From: Christiangramia oceanisediminis
GTDB lineage: Bacteria; Bacteroidota; Bacteroidia; Flavobacteriales; Flavobacteriaceae
NCBI RefSeq assembly: GCF_022570735.2
Contig: NZ_JANCNS010000001.1
Location: 558,001-622,000, forward strand
DNA: 64,000 bases
Reading direction: 5' to 3'
Shown: in pieces, positions 52,374 through 61,785 of the stretch
Numbering within the stretch: position 1 is the first letter of the stretch
Layout of the letters: every line of letters begins with the position of its first letter
The notes under the pieces: model-generated
What the model was told of the DNA's origin: nothing
Database searches by the model: none
The model's input: only the letters and a program-made list of their open reading frames with translations
Program-made: the position numbers and the translations under genes

Positions 52374-52403
52374 AAAAAGCCGACTGTGATGAGTCGGCTT
52401 TTT
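52374..52403. terminator. bidirectional terminator between convergent genes
   Basis: AAAAAGCCGACT (52374-52385) with AGTCGGCTTTTT (52392-52403), loop GTGATG. Runs of A and T on both sides serve the sulfatase gene and the leftward reductase gene. Confidence 0.85.
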
Positions 52404-52423
52404 ATTTAAAGTTTATGATCAAC

Positions 52424-53515
52424 TTAGTTTAAAACTTCTTCCTTTCTGGCGAAAGGATAATCTATATAGCCCTTTTCTCCCGGCGTATAAAAGGTATCAT
52501 AATCTGGATCATTAAGTCCTAGATCATTCTCAAATCGGTATGGAAGATCTGGATTAGCTATAAAAGTACGACCAAACGAAATGAGATTTGCTTTATTCTC
52601 GTTCAAATCTGCTTCTGCTTTTTCCTTATCGTATCCTCCATTAAGAATCAAAGTGCCGTTAAAAGCCTCCCTGATCTTTTCTGGCAAATCAGACTCAAAT
52701 GCCGGGGATCCCAAACTTGTATTATTAACCAGGTGAATATATGACAGGCCTAAATTATCTAGCTTCCTTGTAAGATATAGAAACTGGTCTTCCATTTCAT
52801 CAAATACCTCGGTTCCGTTAAAGGTACTATAGGGTGAAAGACGAATTCCCGTACGTTCTTTGCCAATCTCTTTTGAGATCATTTCTGCAAGCTCCAGAGT
52901 GAATCTTGATCTTTTTTCAATAGTGCCACCATATTCGTTGGTTCGTTTATTGGTAGCAGTATTTAGGAATTGATCTGCCAGGTAGCCATTAGCCGAGTGA
53001 ATTTCCACTCCATCAAAGCCTGCTTTTATCGCATTCCTGGCTGCCTGTAGAAATTCCTCCTGAGCCTGCTTAATATCCTCCACATCCATCACTTCCGGAA
53101 CAGGATAGGGTTTCGGTCCTTCCTGGTCGGTATACATTTCACCATCAAGGGCAACTGCAGAAGGTGCCAGGATTCTTGTTCCTTTTTCCATATTCAAAGC
53201 ATGAGAAACCCTTCCGGTATGCATGATTTGCAGAAAAATCTTTGAACCTTTTTCATGTACTGCCCTGGTGATTTTTTTCCAGCCTTCGATTTGTTTTTCT
53301 GAATAAATACCTGGGATCCTGGCATAACCTAAACCATTCGGAGAAGGAGCAGTTCCTTCACTTATAATAAGACCAGCACCGCTTCTTTGGGTGTAATATT
53401 CGACCATCAGGTCGTTAGGAATATTATCGTAGGCTCTGGCCCTGGTAAGTGGAGCCAACACCATCCTGTTATCCAAATGGAGATCATTCAGACTATAATC
53501 GCTTAATAGTATCAT
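52424..53515 (-). CDS. alkene reductase, old yellow enzyme family
   Basis: A flavin (FMN) oxidoreductase of about 363 residues that reduces activated C=C bonds with NADPH (NemA/OYE family). Motifs include MVLAPLTRARA near the N-terminus, EIHSANGYLADQFLN, NGGYDKEKAEADL and IANPDLPYRF. I start it at ATG 53515 (MILLSDYSLND), because the longer in-frame start at 53578 adds about 20 unconserved residues. It ends next to the terminator shared with the sulfatase gene. Its real substrate is unknown. Confidence 0.92.
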   Translation of the reverse strand: MILLSDYSLNDLHLDNRMVLAPLTRARAYDNIPNDLMVEYYTQRSGAGLIISEGTAPSPNGLGYARIPGIYSEKQIEGWKKITRAVHEKGSKIFLQIMHTGRVSHALNMEKGTRILAPSAVALDGEMYTDQEGPKPYPVPEVMDVEDIKQAQEEFLQAARNAIKAGFDGVEIHSANGYLADQFLNTATNKRTNEYGGTIEKRSRFTLELAEMISKEIGKERTGIRLSPYSTFNGTEVFDEMEDQFLYLTRKLDNLGLSYIHLVNNTSLGSPAFESDLPEKIREAFNGTLILNGGYDKEKAEADLNENKANLISFGRTFIANPDLPYRFENDLGLNDPDYDTFYTPGEKGYIDYPFARKEEVLN

Positions 53516-53656
53516 TTTATATTTATGAATTAAATTATTTCCTCTTTTTAATGGAACATAATCAAATGTAGACCACACCCATTAGCCTGAGAAATCAATT
53601 GGTTTGAATAATAATTTTAGGTAGAAATCAGGTAGAAACCCTGATTTATATATGAT

Positions 53657-54232
53657 TTAGACATGCTCGAGTTTACGGTGGCTAAAAGCTTCGTCTACCT
53701 CGGTATGAAAAACATGATTGGAGTAATTACTAATCGTCTTCACCGCCTGGGCAAGAATGATTCCCAGAATATGCTTTTCTGAATATCCTGCATCAAGGAA
53801 CTTCTGTACATCCTCGTGATTAGGATTACCTCTCTTCTGGTTCATTACTTTTGTAAATTCTGAAAGAGCCGCCATTTTTTCATCGGGAATGCTTTTCCCT
53901 TCTCTTATGGCATTAGTAACCTCTTCTGGAGTTTTAGACATTTCATCTGCGATGAAACTATGTGCAGCCGTACAATAACCACAGGAATTATCTATACTTA
54001 AAGTTAGAAATACGACTTCCTGCTCTGGGGGAGTAAAACCACTCTCCTTCCTGAAAGAATGATAACCTGTGTCGTAGGTTTTCTGAAGGCCAGGAAGATT
54101 CACCATATTCTTATACATATTGGGAATCATCCCGTTAGCTTTTTTAGCCTGCTCCAGAATTTCCCGCTGCTCATCGTTAGCATTTTCAAGTTCCACTGGT
54201 TCTAATCCAATCTTGTACGTTTCTTTACTCAT
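53657..54232 (-). CDS. carboxymuconolactone decarboxylase (AhpD-like) family protein
   Basis: A 191-residue protein of the carboxymuconolactone decarboxylase/AhpD family. The catalytic motif DNSCGYCTAAHSFIADEM (CxxC and the downstream His) gives a peroxidase-like, disulphide-based reaction. ATG 54232 gives MSKETYKIGL; a TTG two codons upstream is possible. It is cytoplasmic. It stands upstream of the old yellow enzyme gene on the same strand, and the two may act together in redox or xenobiotic stress. Confidence 0.9.
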   Translation of the reverse strand: MSKETYKIGLEPVELENANDEQREILEQAKKANGMIPNMYKNMVNLPGLQKTYDTGYHSFRKESGFTPPEQEVVFLTLSIDNSCGYCTAAHSFIADEMSKTPEEVTNAIREGKSIPDEKMAALSEFTKVMNQKRGNPNHEDVQKFLDAGYSEKHILGIILAQAVKTISNYSNHVFHTEVDEAFSHRKLEHV

Positions 54233-54363
54233 AATCAATTGTTTAATATTTTTTACAAAAGTTTAGACGTACAGAAAGCCGCTTAATTACTAGCTTAACA
54301 AAGCTTTAGCATTTGACCGGGCTAAAGTTTGAAGCTATGGAGAGAATATCATTGTAAATCAAA

Positions 54364-55572
54364 TTAAGAAATAACTCCTAACCCTTTAATTCTTTGCGCA
54401 TTTAAGATCACAAGTAATAGTACTATCGCATTGCCGAAAAGAATGTACTGAAAACTTATTCCGGCATCCATTAAAGTTCCGAAAAGAAGTGGGCCAAGAG
54501 CGGTACTCAATACCATAAACATAGTAAAAACACTTCTGATGGTTCCCAGTTTTGCTGTTCCAAAGACTTCAGCCAGGACTGCAGATTTTACGGTGCCCGC
54601 CATTCCTGTGCTCATTCCGGCAAGGATCAAAAAAGCAAGCGCGCCAAAGATGCTGTCAAAATATGCAAACGGAAGCAGACCTATGGTAAAGGGTACCAGG
54701 TATAACCTGAAAATCTGTTTCCCCGAATATTTATCAACCAGCACCCCTCCATAGATCGAGAAGATCACCCTGACTATGGCATAAACTGTAAAGAAGCTGG
54801 CATATAAGGAAACTGACCAGCCTTTATCTTCCACAACCACATATTGATAAAAGAAGACCGCAGTTATGGTAAAACTCAGTGCAAAACTAACCGGCATCAG
54901 GATAAAGAAGGCTTTGGTCTTCAGTAATTCCCGGTAGTCCTTCAACAAGGATAAGGCTGATGGTTTATCCACCTGTTCCAAATCGGCATCAAAATGCGAC
55001 AGGTCTGAAAAATACAATCTTACCAGGTAAACCACCAGGAATGCAGCACTGGCCAGTGCAGCCACTTCGTAATCATACCAGAGGATCAGTGATGATATAC
55101 AAATAGGAAAAACGGCTTCCCCAATGGCATAACCCAGTGAAGCGATGCTAAGGGCCTTTCCACGGTCCAGCTCATAATGCCGGGACATGACCGTAAGGCT
55201 AATATGGCTCATCAATCCCTGCCCGGTTAACCTTAGACCTATTAAAGCGACTATAAGGATGGCTATGCTCAAATGTGAAATACCCAGTAGAAAGGACGAA
55301 AGCGCCAGCCCGGCGACCGTTAATGCAGTTATCTTTTTTACAGCTTTATGATCTACGAGGTGTCCAACGGTAAGCATGATGATCGAAGAAGTAACCGTGG
55401 CGATGGCATAGATACTTCCAAAAAGACCGTTCGAAATCGAAAAGGCGTTCAGGATCTCTGGGACATAGATCGATATCAGGAATGTTTGCCCAAAACTGGA
55501 AAGGAAAGTTAACATCCAGCCAAAACCTACTTCTTTTCGGTTCGATTTGAAAAATTTAATTAGTCCGGTCAA
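54364..55572 (-). CDS. MFS transporter
   Basis: A 402-residue major facilitator with about 12 helices and the family loop motif after helix 2 (GHLVDHKAVKK). The centre has a cytoplasmic loop (about 190-210). The first helices carry FGSIYAIATVTSS. The substrate is unknown; the type resembles nitrate/sugar-independent drug/metabolite facilitators of Flavobacteria. It is leftward and separate from the AhpD-like gene by 131 bases. Confidence 0.88.
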   Translation of the reverse strand: MTGLIKFFKSNRKEVGFGWMLTFLSSFGQTFLISIYVPEILNAFSISNGLFGSIYAIATVTSSIIMLTVGHLVDHKAVKKITALTVAGLALSSFLLGISHLSIAILIVALIGLRLTGQGLMSHISLTVMSRHYELDRGKALSIASLGYAIGEAVFPICISSLILWYDYEVAALASAAFLVVYLVRLYFSDLSHFDADLEQVDKPSALSLLKDYRELLKTKAFFILMPVSFALSFTITAVFFYQYVVVEDKGWSVSLYASFFTVYAIVRVIFSIYGGVLVDKYSGKQIFRLYLVPFTIGLLPFAYFDSIFGALAFLILAGMSTGMAGTVKSAVLAEVFGTAKLGTIRSVFTMFMVLSTALGPLLFGTLMDAGISFQYILFGNAIVLLLVILNAQRIKGLGVIS

Positions 55573-55856
55573 AAATTAATTTTAGAAGGTTGCTCAATAA
55601 ATGAGATACATTAAAAGTGCAAAAGTAAAAATCCATCCAAGAAAGTCACAAACCAAATTAAACTTTGCGCTGTCTCCTCTTTATTCTCTGTATATAAATA
55701 ACGAACTAATTATCAGGTGTTTAAATTAATTCACTATCTTAGAACGGTCCATTAGTAGTGCTTTCCGCTAAAATGGTCCAAAATGCCCCCATCTCTTATC
55801 TCTGGCGAAACAGGTAAGCTTTCCATCTTTGCTAATTATAAACCAAAAATTCAATT

Positions 55857-56324
55857 ATGAGAACAATGTCTCTTTTCCCAGTATTCTTATTTTTAACTCT
55901 ATTTTTTCCAGCTACTGAAACCCATTCACAGGAAACACATGTCATAACACTGAATGTGGACACCAGCGAGATCAACAACGACAATGTAAACGAAGTGAGC
56001 AATTTCGGGCAACCAGCGGAGATCAGCAATATTGATTACACTATCTACGCCAGCCTGGGAGATACCGTGGTTTGGAGGGGCAATTCCACCTATTCTGAAG
56101 AAGACCTGGTTATGGTAGAAGCCATTAACCACGAAGGTGGAGCCCGTGTATTCAGCAGGAATACATTAAGGGACACCCAGGATAATCCCGGTGTGGTGAT
56201 AGGTGTCGTTTCAGAAGGCAGGGAAGGTGAAGAAGAGAAATACAAGATCTCCTTTAAGGTGATGCACAACGGCGAAAGACGCGGTGGTACTTATCATATA
56301 GATCCGAAGATCAGGATCAAGTAA
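55857..56324 (+). CDS. exported protein upstream of the adenylate cyclase
   Basis: A 155-residue exported protein with a signal peptide (MRTMSLFPVFLFLTLFFPATETHSQ). The mature part is beta-rich (THVITLNVDTSEINNDNVN, DYTIYASLGDTVVWRG, GTYHIDPKIRIK) and could be a small cupredoxin-like or immunoglobulin-like fold; the usual copper ligands are not evident. It ends 18 bases before the cyclase gene in the same direction, so it is probably cotranscribed and may act with the cyclase. No known family is claimed. Confidence 0.65.
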   Translation: MRTMSLFPVFLFLTLFFPATETHSQETHVITLNVDTSEINNDNVNEVSNFGQPAEISNIDYTIYASLGDTVVWRGNSTYSEEDLVMVEAINHEGGARVFSRNTLRDTQDNPGVVIGVVSEGREGEEEKYKISFKVMHNGERRGGTYHIDPKIRIK

Positions 56325-56342
56325 CAGCATTCATTTATAAAT

Positions 56343-58217
56343 ATGTTTTTTCTGAATAGCATACCTATTCTATCACGGTTCAGGGATATCATTATTATTC
56401 CTGTTTTCCTGGCCTTTGGCCTGGGTCTAATGGCACAGGATCCAGGGGCGGCGGATAGCCTCATCAATATCTATGAGAACAGGAAATTGAGCTATTTGGA
56501 AAAACTGAAGGTGTTAAATGAGATCCTAAGCAATACCAATGAGATCAATGAATTGAGAAAATATTCAGATGAACTGATCGAAACGGCTAAACTTAAGGAT
56601 TGCACGAGTTATATCTTTTATGGATTATTTCAGAAGGGCAATTCCTACCTGGATCCGGGAGATTACAGCAGAGCGCTGGAATATTATTTCCAGGCCGGTG
56701 ACTACGCAAAATCAAAAACCAACCAGGGTATGCTTAAGATCACCATTGGGGATGTATTTTCCTATACCGATTATCATTCACGAGCTGTAGAATATTACGA
56801 GGATGCCATTGATTTCTTTCGGGAAGATGATGACAGCCTGAATCTTGCATTTGCTTTGACGAACGCCGGAGATGAATATATGAACTCCGGAAAGCTGGAA
56901 AAGGCCTATACTTATTTCGAAGAATCTGAAAAGATCTTCCGGGAGCTGGATCAGGAATTCTTTATAGCGATCGTTACCGGTAACCTTGGGATGTTGGACG
57001 CCCTGGAAGGCCGGAACGATGAGGCAGAAGATAAGCTTAGGGAAGCCATACAGATGGCTGAGAAATATGAGCAATTCCATTATTTACCTATTTACCTGAA
57101 CACCCTTTCTAATATGAACCTGGAGGCCGGCCGGGATTCCCTGGCCCTGGAATTCGCACTGATGAGCCTGGATATCGCCAAAACATATGATTTCAAGGAT
57201 GAGATAAGTGAAGCCAATTACAAACTGGCTGCGATCTACGAAAAACAGAATCGAATTCCAGAATCCTATAACCACTACAAGGAACATATCCTATACAGGG
57301 ATAGTGTGAAAAATGTGGCCAAGGCCCAGGAAATTTCAGGTTTACGTGCCGATTATGAAATTTCGCAGAAGCAGGCAGAAGTAGATCTGCTTTCAGAACA
57401 GCGTAAGAACCAAAGACTTATCAGCATACTTATCGCCGCGATATCGGTCATGCTGGGACTGTTCCTTTTTGGTTTTTACCGAAGGAATAAATTCATTAAA
57501 AGAACCAGCTCCATCATTCAAAAAGAGAAGGAGCGAGCAGAACGATTACTCCTGAATATTTTGCCGGAGGATACGGCCAGTGAACTAACCCGCAATGGAA
57601 AGGTAAAAGCGAAGAAATTCGATTCGGTAAGCATACTTTTTGCAGATTTTGAGCGCTTCACCTTTAAAGCTGAGAACTTGGCCCCGGAGAAACTGATCAA
57701 GACTTTAGATTATTATTTCTCTCACTTCGACGGGATCATGGAAAAATATGGTATTGAAAAGATCAAAACCATTGGCGACAGTTATATGGCAGCCAGCGGC
57801 CTGCCTTTCCCACATGAAGATCATGCGCACAGAATGATACTGGCAGCTTTTGAGATGCTCGATTTCGTAAATGAGACCAAGGAGAAGAAGCTATTCAAGA
57901 ATGCTGATTTTGAAGTGAGGATCGGCATCAACTCCGGGCCCGTTGTGGCAGGTGTCGTAGGCACTAAAAAGTTCGCCTATGATATTTGGGGAGACGCGGT
58001 GAATATAGCAGCCAGGATGGAGTCACATTCTGAAATTGGAAAGGTGAATGTTTCAGAAAATACATATGAACTCATCAAAGAGCAGTTCCAATGTGAATAT
58101 CGCGGGGAAGTAGAAGTAAAGAACCACAGGATCCTTAAAATGTACTATGTGAACCAGGCGCGCCAGTCCTATTCCCAAAGCACTTTGGAGACCCTAACTT
58201 CAGAAAACGAACTCTAA
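56343..58217 (+). CDS. class III adenylate cyclase with extracytoplasmic TPR domain
   Basis: A 624-residue receptor-type cyclase. It has a signal peptide (about 1-35), TPR-like repeats (about 60-340), a transmembrane helix near 360-380 and a class III catalytic domain (about 410-600) in the cytoplasm. Metal-binding Asp are in FADFERFT and TIGDSYMAA, and the substrate residues Lys (KIKTIGDSY) and Asp (YDIWGDAV) favour ATP over GTP. VNIAARME supplies the Asn and Arg. It should make cAMP in response to a periplasmic signal. Confidence 0.88.
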   Translation: MFFLNSIPILSRFRDIIIIPVFLAFGLGLMAQDPGAADSLINIYENRKLSYLEKLKVLNEILSNTNEINELRKYSDELIETAKLKDCTSYIFYGLFQKGNSYLDPGDYSRALEYYFQAGDYAKSKTNQGMLKITIGDVFSYTDYHSRAVEYYEDAIDFFREDDDSLNLAFALTNAGDEYMNSGKLEKAYTYFEESEKIFRELDQEFFIAIVTGNLGMLDALEGRNDEAEDKLREAIQMAEKYEQFHYLPIYLNTLSNMNLEAGRDSLALEFALMSLDIAKTYDFKDEISEANYKLAAIYEKQNRIPESYNHYKEHILYRDSVKNVAKAQEISGLRADYEISQKQAEVDLLSEQRKNQRLISILIAAISVMLGLFLFGFYRRNKFIKRTSSIIQKEKERAERLLLNILPEDTASELTRNGKVKAKKFDSVSILFADFERFTFKAENLAPEKLIKTLDYYFSHFDGIMEKYGIEKIKTIGDSYMAASGLPFPHEDHAHRMILAAFEMLDFVNETKEKKLFKNADFEVRIGINSGPVVAGVVGTKKFAYDIWGDAVNIAARMESHSEIGKVNVSENTYELIKEQFQCEYRGEVEVKNHRILKMYYVNQARQSYSQSTLETLTSENEL

Positions 58218-58232
58218 TCCTATTATCTAAAT

Positions 58233-58261
58233 AAAAAAGAGACCACAATTAATGTGGCCTC
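58233..58261 (-). terminator. intrinsic terminator of the S41 peptidase gene
   Basis: GAGACCACA with TGTGGCCTC (58239-58261, one mismatch); on the minus strand it continues into a T run (A run at 58233-58238). It lies about 30 bases past the peptidase stop. Confidence 0.72.
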
Positions 58262-58289
58262 CTATTATATATCTTCCAAATCTGATCGA

Positions 58290-59666
58290 TCATTGGAGTT
58301 TCAATTCTTTTAAATAATCGATGGATGCTTCCAGTACCGGATCCTGGTTATTGATGAAATCATCTACCGTTTTTTTAACCAATATATCTGGCTGGATTCC
58401 ATATCCAACAAATTCCCGGCCATCAGGATAAGTATCCTTCTTTGTACAGATCCTGGCCGCTGCTCCTTTTGGTAATTCAAAGACGAATGGCTGGCCGGTA
58501 CTACCAAAACTGGGTTCTCCTATTTTGATGATATGATCCTGGTTCTCGGTAAAGATCAGAAAATCTTCTGCCGCTGATGCCGTATTGTGCCCAAGAAGAA
58601 CAACGATGGGAATCAAAATACCCTGTCCAGGCTCCTCTATTTTCCAGGGCTGGTTTTCAAAATCGTGCATCAAAAGATCCTTCCCTGCAAGGTAAGTTTC
58701 AGTCGCACCCGGATTCCCGATGGTATCAGATTCCTGCGTCCACCTGCCCCATGCCTTATAAGCGGCAAGATGCTTACGGGTGTAAGACTGGGAACCATAT
58801 AAAACCGAATCTTTCACAAAATGCTTTAGAATATCAAAGCCAATATTGGTATTCCCGCCCGTGTTGTTCCTAAGATCTATGACCAGGCTTTTTGCTTTGG
58901 CTAGTTCAGGAAGTTTGGATTCGAACATAGGGATAATGCTATCATAACCAAAGGAATTCAGCGCAAGATAGGCCGTATTCTTGTCAAGCCACTTAAACTC
59001 AAGCAATTCCTGTTTTGGCAAGTTAGGTAGCATTTCTTCTTCCATTGCCTTTTCTCTTTTTAGCGAAAGTTTTCTAATCTCATTGCCCGGGATACGATAT
59101 TCGATGGTCAGGCTGGTGCCCAACACTCCATGAAGCATCTTGGAAACGCCCCAGTCTTCGAGGATATGATTCGCAGAGGTAGAAATATAGGGCTTAACAT
59201 GAGCCTTGATATGTTCCTGGACCTCCATTCCATTTACTTTCAAGATCTCGCTTCCAACCGGAATTTCCCTGCTCCCGGTCTTATTTACAGCCGTTACAAT
59301 CGCCTTCCCATCGATATTGGATAATTTGATCTTATATTTTCCAAAATCGGTATCTGTCAATTGTTTTCTAATGGACTCCGGCATATAAATATCTGTATGC
59401 CCGTCTTTCAGTTGTGCACAGAATTTTTCCAGCAAACGATAGTATTCATAATCATTAGAAGTTTGCTGAACCTCATCGATCAACTGAATATAGTAAGCGT
59501 CCCAGGCCTCTCTATCCACCTTATCCAGGTAAACGAAATTGTAATTGACTTCCTGCCAGAATTTAGAAAGCCCATACACTTTTTCCGCATTGGTAAGTTG
59601 AGCTGGCATTTGGCCATGAGCAAGACTAACGGCCAAAAGCATCAAAAGAAGAAATTTGTATTTCAT
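58290..59666 (-). CDS. exported S41-family peptidase
   Basis: A 458-residue protein with a signal peptide (MKYKFLLLMLLAVSLAHGQ). It contains a tail-specific protease-like N-terminal region (KDGHTDIYM), a PDZ-like part around EILKVNGMEVQEHI, and the S41 catalytic block with VIDLRNNTGGNTNIGF and LLGHNTASAAEDF, where the Ser is the nucleophile. It acts outside the cytoplasm. Its substrate is unknown. It stands alone before the Gfo/Idh/MocA gene on the same strand. Confidence 0.88.
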   Translation of the reverse strand: MKYKFLLLMLLAVSLAHGQMPAQLTNAEKVYGLSKFWQEVNYNFVYLDKVDREAWDAYYIQLIDEVQQTSNDYEYYRLLEKFCAQLKDGHTDIYMPESIRKQLTDTDFGKYKIKLSNIDGKAIVTAVNKTGSREIPVGSEILKVNGMEVQEHIKAHVKPYISTSANHILEDWGVSKMLHGVLGTSLTIEYRIPGNEIRKLSLKREKAMEEEMLPNLPKQELLEFKWLDKNTAYLALNSFGYDSIIPMFESKLPELAKAKSLVIDLRNNTGGNTNIGFDILKHFVKDSVLYGSQSYTRKHLAAYKAWGRWTQESDTIGNPGATETYLAGKDLLMHDFENQPWKIEEPGQGILIPIVVLLGHNTASAAEDFLIFTENQDHIIKIGEPSFGSTGQPFVFELPKGAAARICTKKDTYPDGREFVGYGIQPDILVKKTVDDFINNQDPVLEASIDYLKELKLQ

Positions 59667-59722
59667 GATGGTTATTTTTCGAATAGACTCAGCACACGAA
59701 ATTTTGTTACACTTCTACCAAA

Positions 59723-60832
59723 TTATTTTAATGGAATAGTTTTACCGCTACGTGCACTTTGCATAGCCGCCTGAAGGATTTCCATCACGATCATATTATT
59801 TTCCAGTGAACTGAGCGAAAAAGGCAGCACCTCAATCTCCTTGTGCACTAAGGCAGCGAAGTAGGAGAATGGATCATTATAGGGATAAGGTCTTTCTTCC
59901 AGATTGAATTCTTCCTGTTCAAAGCCGTCGTAACCTTCTGCAATTCTAAGTCGAAGATCATTTCTATTATCGGCATAGATCGCAGCTTCAAGACCGTAGA
60001 TCTCCATATCCTTTCTTCCTATGGGCCAGTTCCAGGATGCCTGGATCACACAATTGGAATTTTCATAGGTTAAAATGATAATAGCCTCATCATCTACCAT
60101 CGGGTTATTGTCTTTTTGAAGTTGCTGGGTTACCGCTGTAACACTCAGGGGTCTTTTGCCATTTTGCAACCAGGTCATCAGGTTAGCCCCATAACATCCA
60201 AAATCCATCAGGGCTCCTGCCCCGTTTTGTTCAGGATCGAGCAACCAATCGAGAAATTCTTCATCGATTCCCAGTTTTCGTGGTCCTTTATGCCCATCTC
60301 TAACGATCACTTTTCGCATCTCACCAATTCTTCCTTCTTCCAGCATTTCTCTGGCTTTATGATTGGAAGGATACCAGGTGGTTTCGTAATTGGTGAGTAA
60401 ATGAATATCGTGCTTTTTCGCCAGTTCTTCCATTGCCCTGGCATGTTCAAGACTTACTGCGAGTGGCTTTTCAACCATGACATGAATGCCTTTTGGCGCA
60501 AAGAACTCCACGACCTCCAGGTGCTCATAGATCGTCCCGAATGCCGCGACCGCTTCTGGTTCGCTATTATTGACGAGCTCTTCCATACTTTCATAAACAA
60601 GGTCCATAGAAAATCCATGCTGCTTCGAATACCGTTCGGCGAGCTCCCGGTTTGGTTCTACAATTCCCACTATTTCAACATCGCCCGTATTTTCCCGGCC
60701 CAGTATCCAGTGAACATGGGTATGGGTAAGGCCAATAATAGCCAGTTTTAAAGGTTGTTTGTTAGACTGGCAATTCATCTGGATAGGAATCACCAAAAGC
60801 AGGATCATGCTGGTTAATATATGTTTCTTCAA
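59723..60832 (-). CDS. exported Gfo/Idh/MocA-family oxidoreductase
   Basis: A 369-residue protein of the Gfo/Idh/MocA family with an N-terminal signal sequence (about 1-22, LLLVIPIQMNCQ). The nucleotide-binding start is AIIGLTHTHVHWILG instead of the usual GxGxxG, the EKP motif is seen in VMVEKPLAVS, and the C-terminal domain is normal (for example FGCYGANLMTWL). NAD(P)-linked sugar or cyclitol oxidation is likely, outside the inner membrane. The Cys after the signal could be a lipid-anchor site. Confidence 0.85.
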   Translation of the reverse strand: MKKHILTSMILLLVIPIQMNCQSNKQPLKLAIIGLTHTHVHWILGRENTGDVEIVGIVEPNRELAERYSKQHGFSMDLVYESMEELVNNSEPEAVAAFGTIYEHLEVVEFFAPKGIHVMVEKPLAVSLEHARAMEELAKKHDIHLLTNYETTWYPSNHKAREMLEEGRIGEMRKVIVRDGHKGPRKLGIDEEFLDWLLDPEQNGAGALMDFGCYGANLMTWLQNGKRPLSVTAVTQQLQKDNNPMVDDEAIIILTYENSNCVIQASWNWPIGRKDMEIYGLEAAIYADNRNDLRLRIAEGYDGFEQEEFNLEERPYPYNDPFSYFAALVHKEIEVLPFSLSSLENNMIVMEILQAAMQSARSGKTIPLK

Positions 60833-60885
60833 AATAATATGGAATGAATGATTCGGAAAGATATTAAAATAAGGCTAACAAGCGA

Positions 60886-61515
60886 TCACCTTGCAGCAAG
60901 GAGAACCAGGTCCTTTACGTCTTCGGGGTTGGAAGGATTATCAAGCCTTGTTTTAAATAGAATCTTTAAACTTTGCTTTTTGAGTAAAGCTTCCAGAAAC
61001 TCAAACTGGTAATAATTGATCTCCATAGATTCTTCTGCAGAATCTGAATATGCAATGCCCGAGCGATCTTCAAAAGCTTCCATGGTGCTTAAATAAAGTA
61101 CTCCTTCAGGTTTAAGCAATGATGAAATATCACGTATCAATTTTACTACTTCCTCCTTTTTCAAATATGGAATACAGAAGCCGCAAACTATCCCGTCAAA
61201 TTGCTGTTGCAAACTTAGGATATCTCTGGAATCCATCAACCTGAATTCGGCCTGAGGATTATTTTTAATGGCCAGGGGAATCATATTTTCAGCAAAATCG
61301 ATTCCCAGAATTTTAAGGTTTTGATTTCGAGAAAGTAAATACCTGGTGAGGTTTCCGGGGCCGCAGCCAATTTCGAGAAGACTTGCGTGCTTTGTTTTCA
61401 GCTGGTTCAAAAACTGATCTAATCCCTCATGATAAAGGCCCACATCCATGTATTTGGCCTCATATTCAGCGGCATATTTATCAAAGATATTTCTGGCACC
61501 TGACTGCTTTTTCAC
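60886..61515 (-). CDS. class I SAM-dependent methyltransferase
   Basis: A 209-residue methyltransferase with motif I LLEIGCGPGNLTRYL near residue 40 and motif IV region DGIVCGFCIPYL. A 70-residue C-terminal part completes the fold (EGVLYLSTMEAFED). The substrate is unknown. It is a leftward gene with a 53-base gap to the Gfo/Idh/MocA gene; cotranscription is possible. Confidence 0.87.
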   Translation of the reverse strand: MKKQSGARNIFDKYAAEYEAKYMDVGLYHEGLDQFLNQLKTKHASLLEIGCGPGNLTRYLLSRNQNLKILGIDFAENMIPLAIKNNPQAEFRLMDSRDILSLQQQFDGIVCGFCIPYLKKEEVVKLIRDISSLLKPEGVLYLSTMEAFEDRSGIAYSDSAEESMEINYYQFEFLEALLKKQSLKILFKTRLDNPSNPEDVKDLVLLAAR

Positions 61516-61617
61516 ACTTGGAAAATTTAAATGACACTAACCTATCCAGGGATTCTTATCTAAAAAGGCAATTTAAAAACCCTTTATGCGGTCTGAAAAA
61601 GATGCCATAACTAGAAC

Positions 61618-61785
61618 TCACCTAGCTTTTTCTGTTTTAGCACGAAGTCTGCCGGTTATCGTCCATCCTGTACCTATACCAATAAGCATTCCCGCAAGAA
61701 TTGAAAAATGTGCCTGGTCGAATGAATAACCAATTAGAAAACCAGAAATTATAACTCCTGTGCCAATAATACGAACCTTGTTCAT
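61618..61785 (-). CDS. small membrane protein (55 aa)
   Basis: An open frame from ATG 61785 encodes MNKVRIIGTGVIISGFLIGY..., a 55-residue protein with two hydrophobic stretches (about 5-20 and 28-42, glycine-rich) and a basic tail (GRLRAKTEKAR). The pattern suits a small two-helix membrane protein. I know of no named family. It lies upstream of the methyltransferase gene in the same direction. Confidence 0.6.
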   Translation of the reverse strand: MNKVRIIGTGVIISGFLIGYSFDQAHFSILAGMLIGIGTGWTITGRLRAKTEKAR

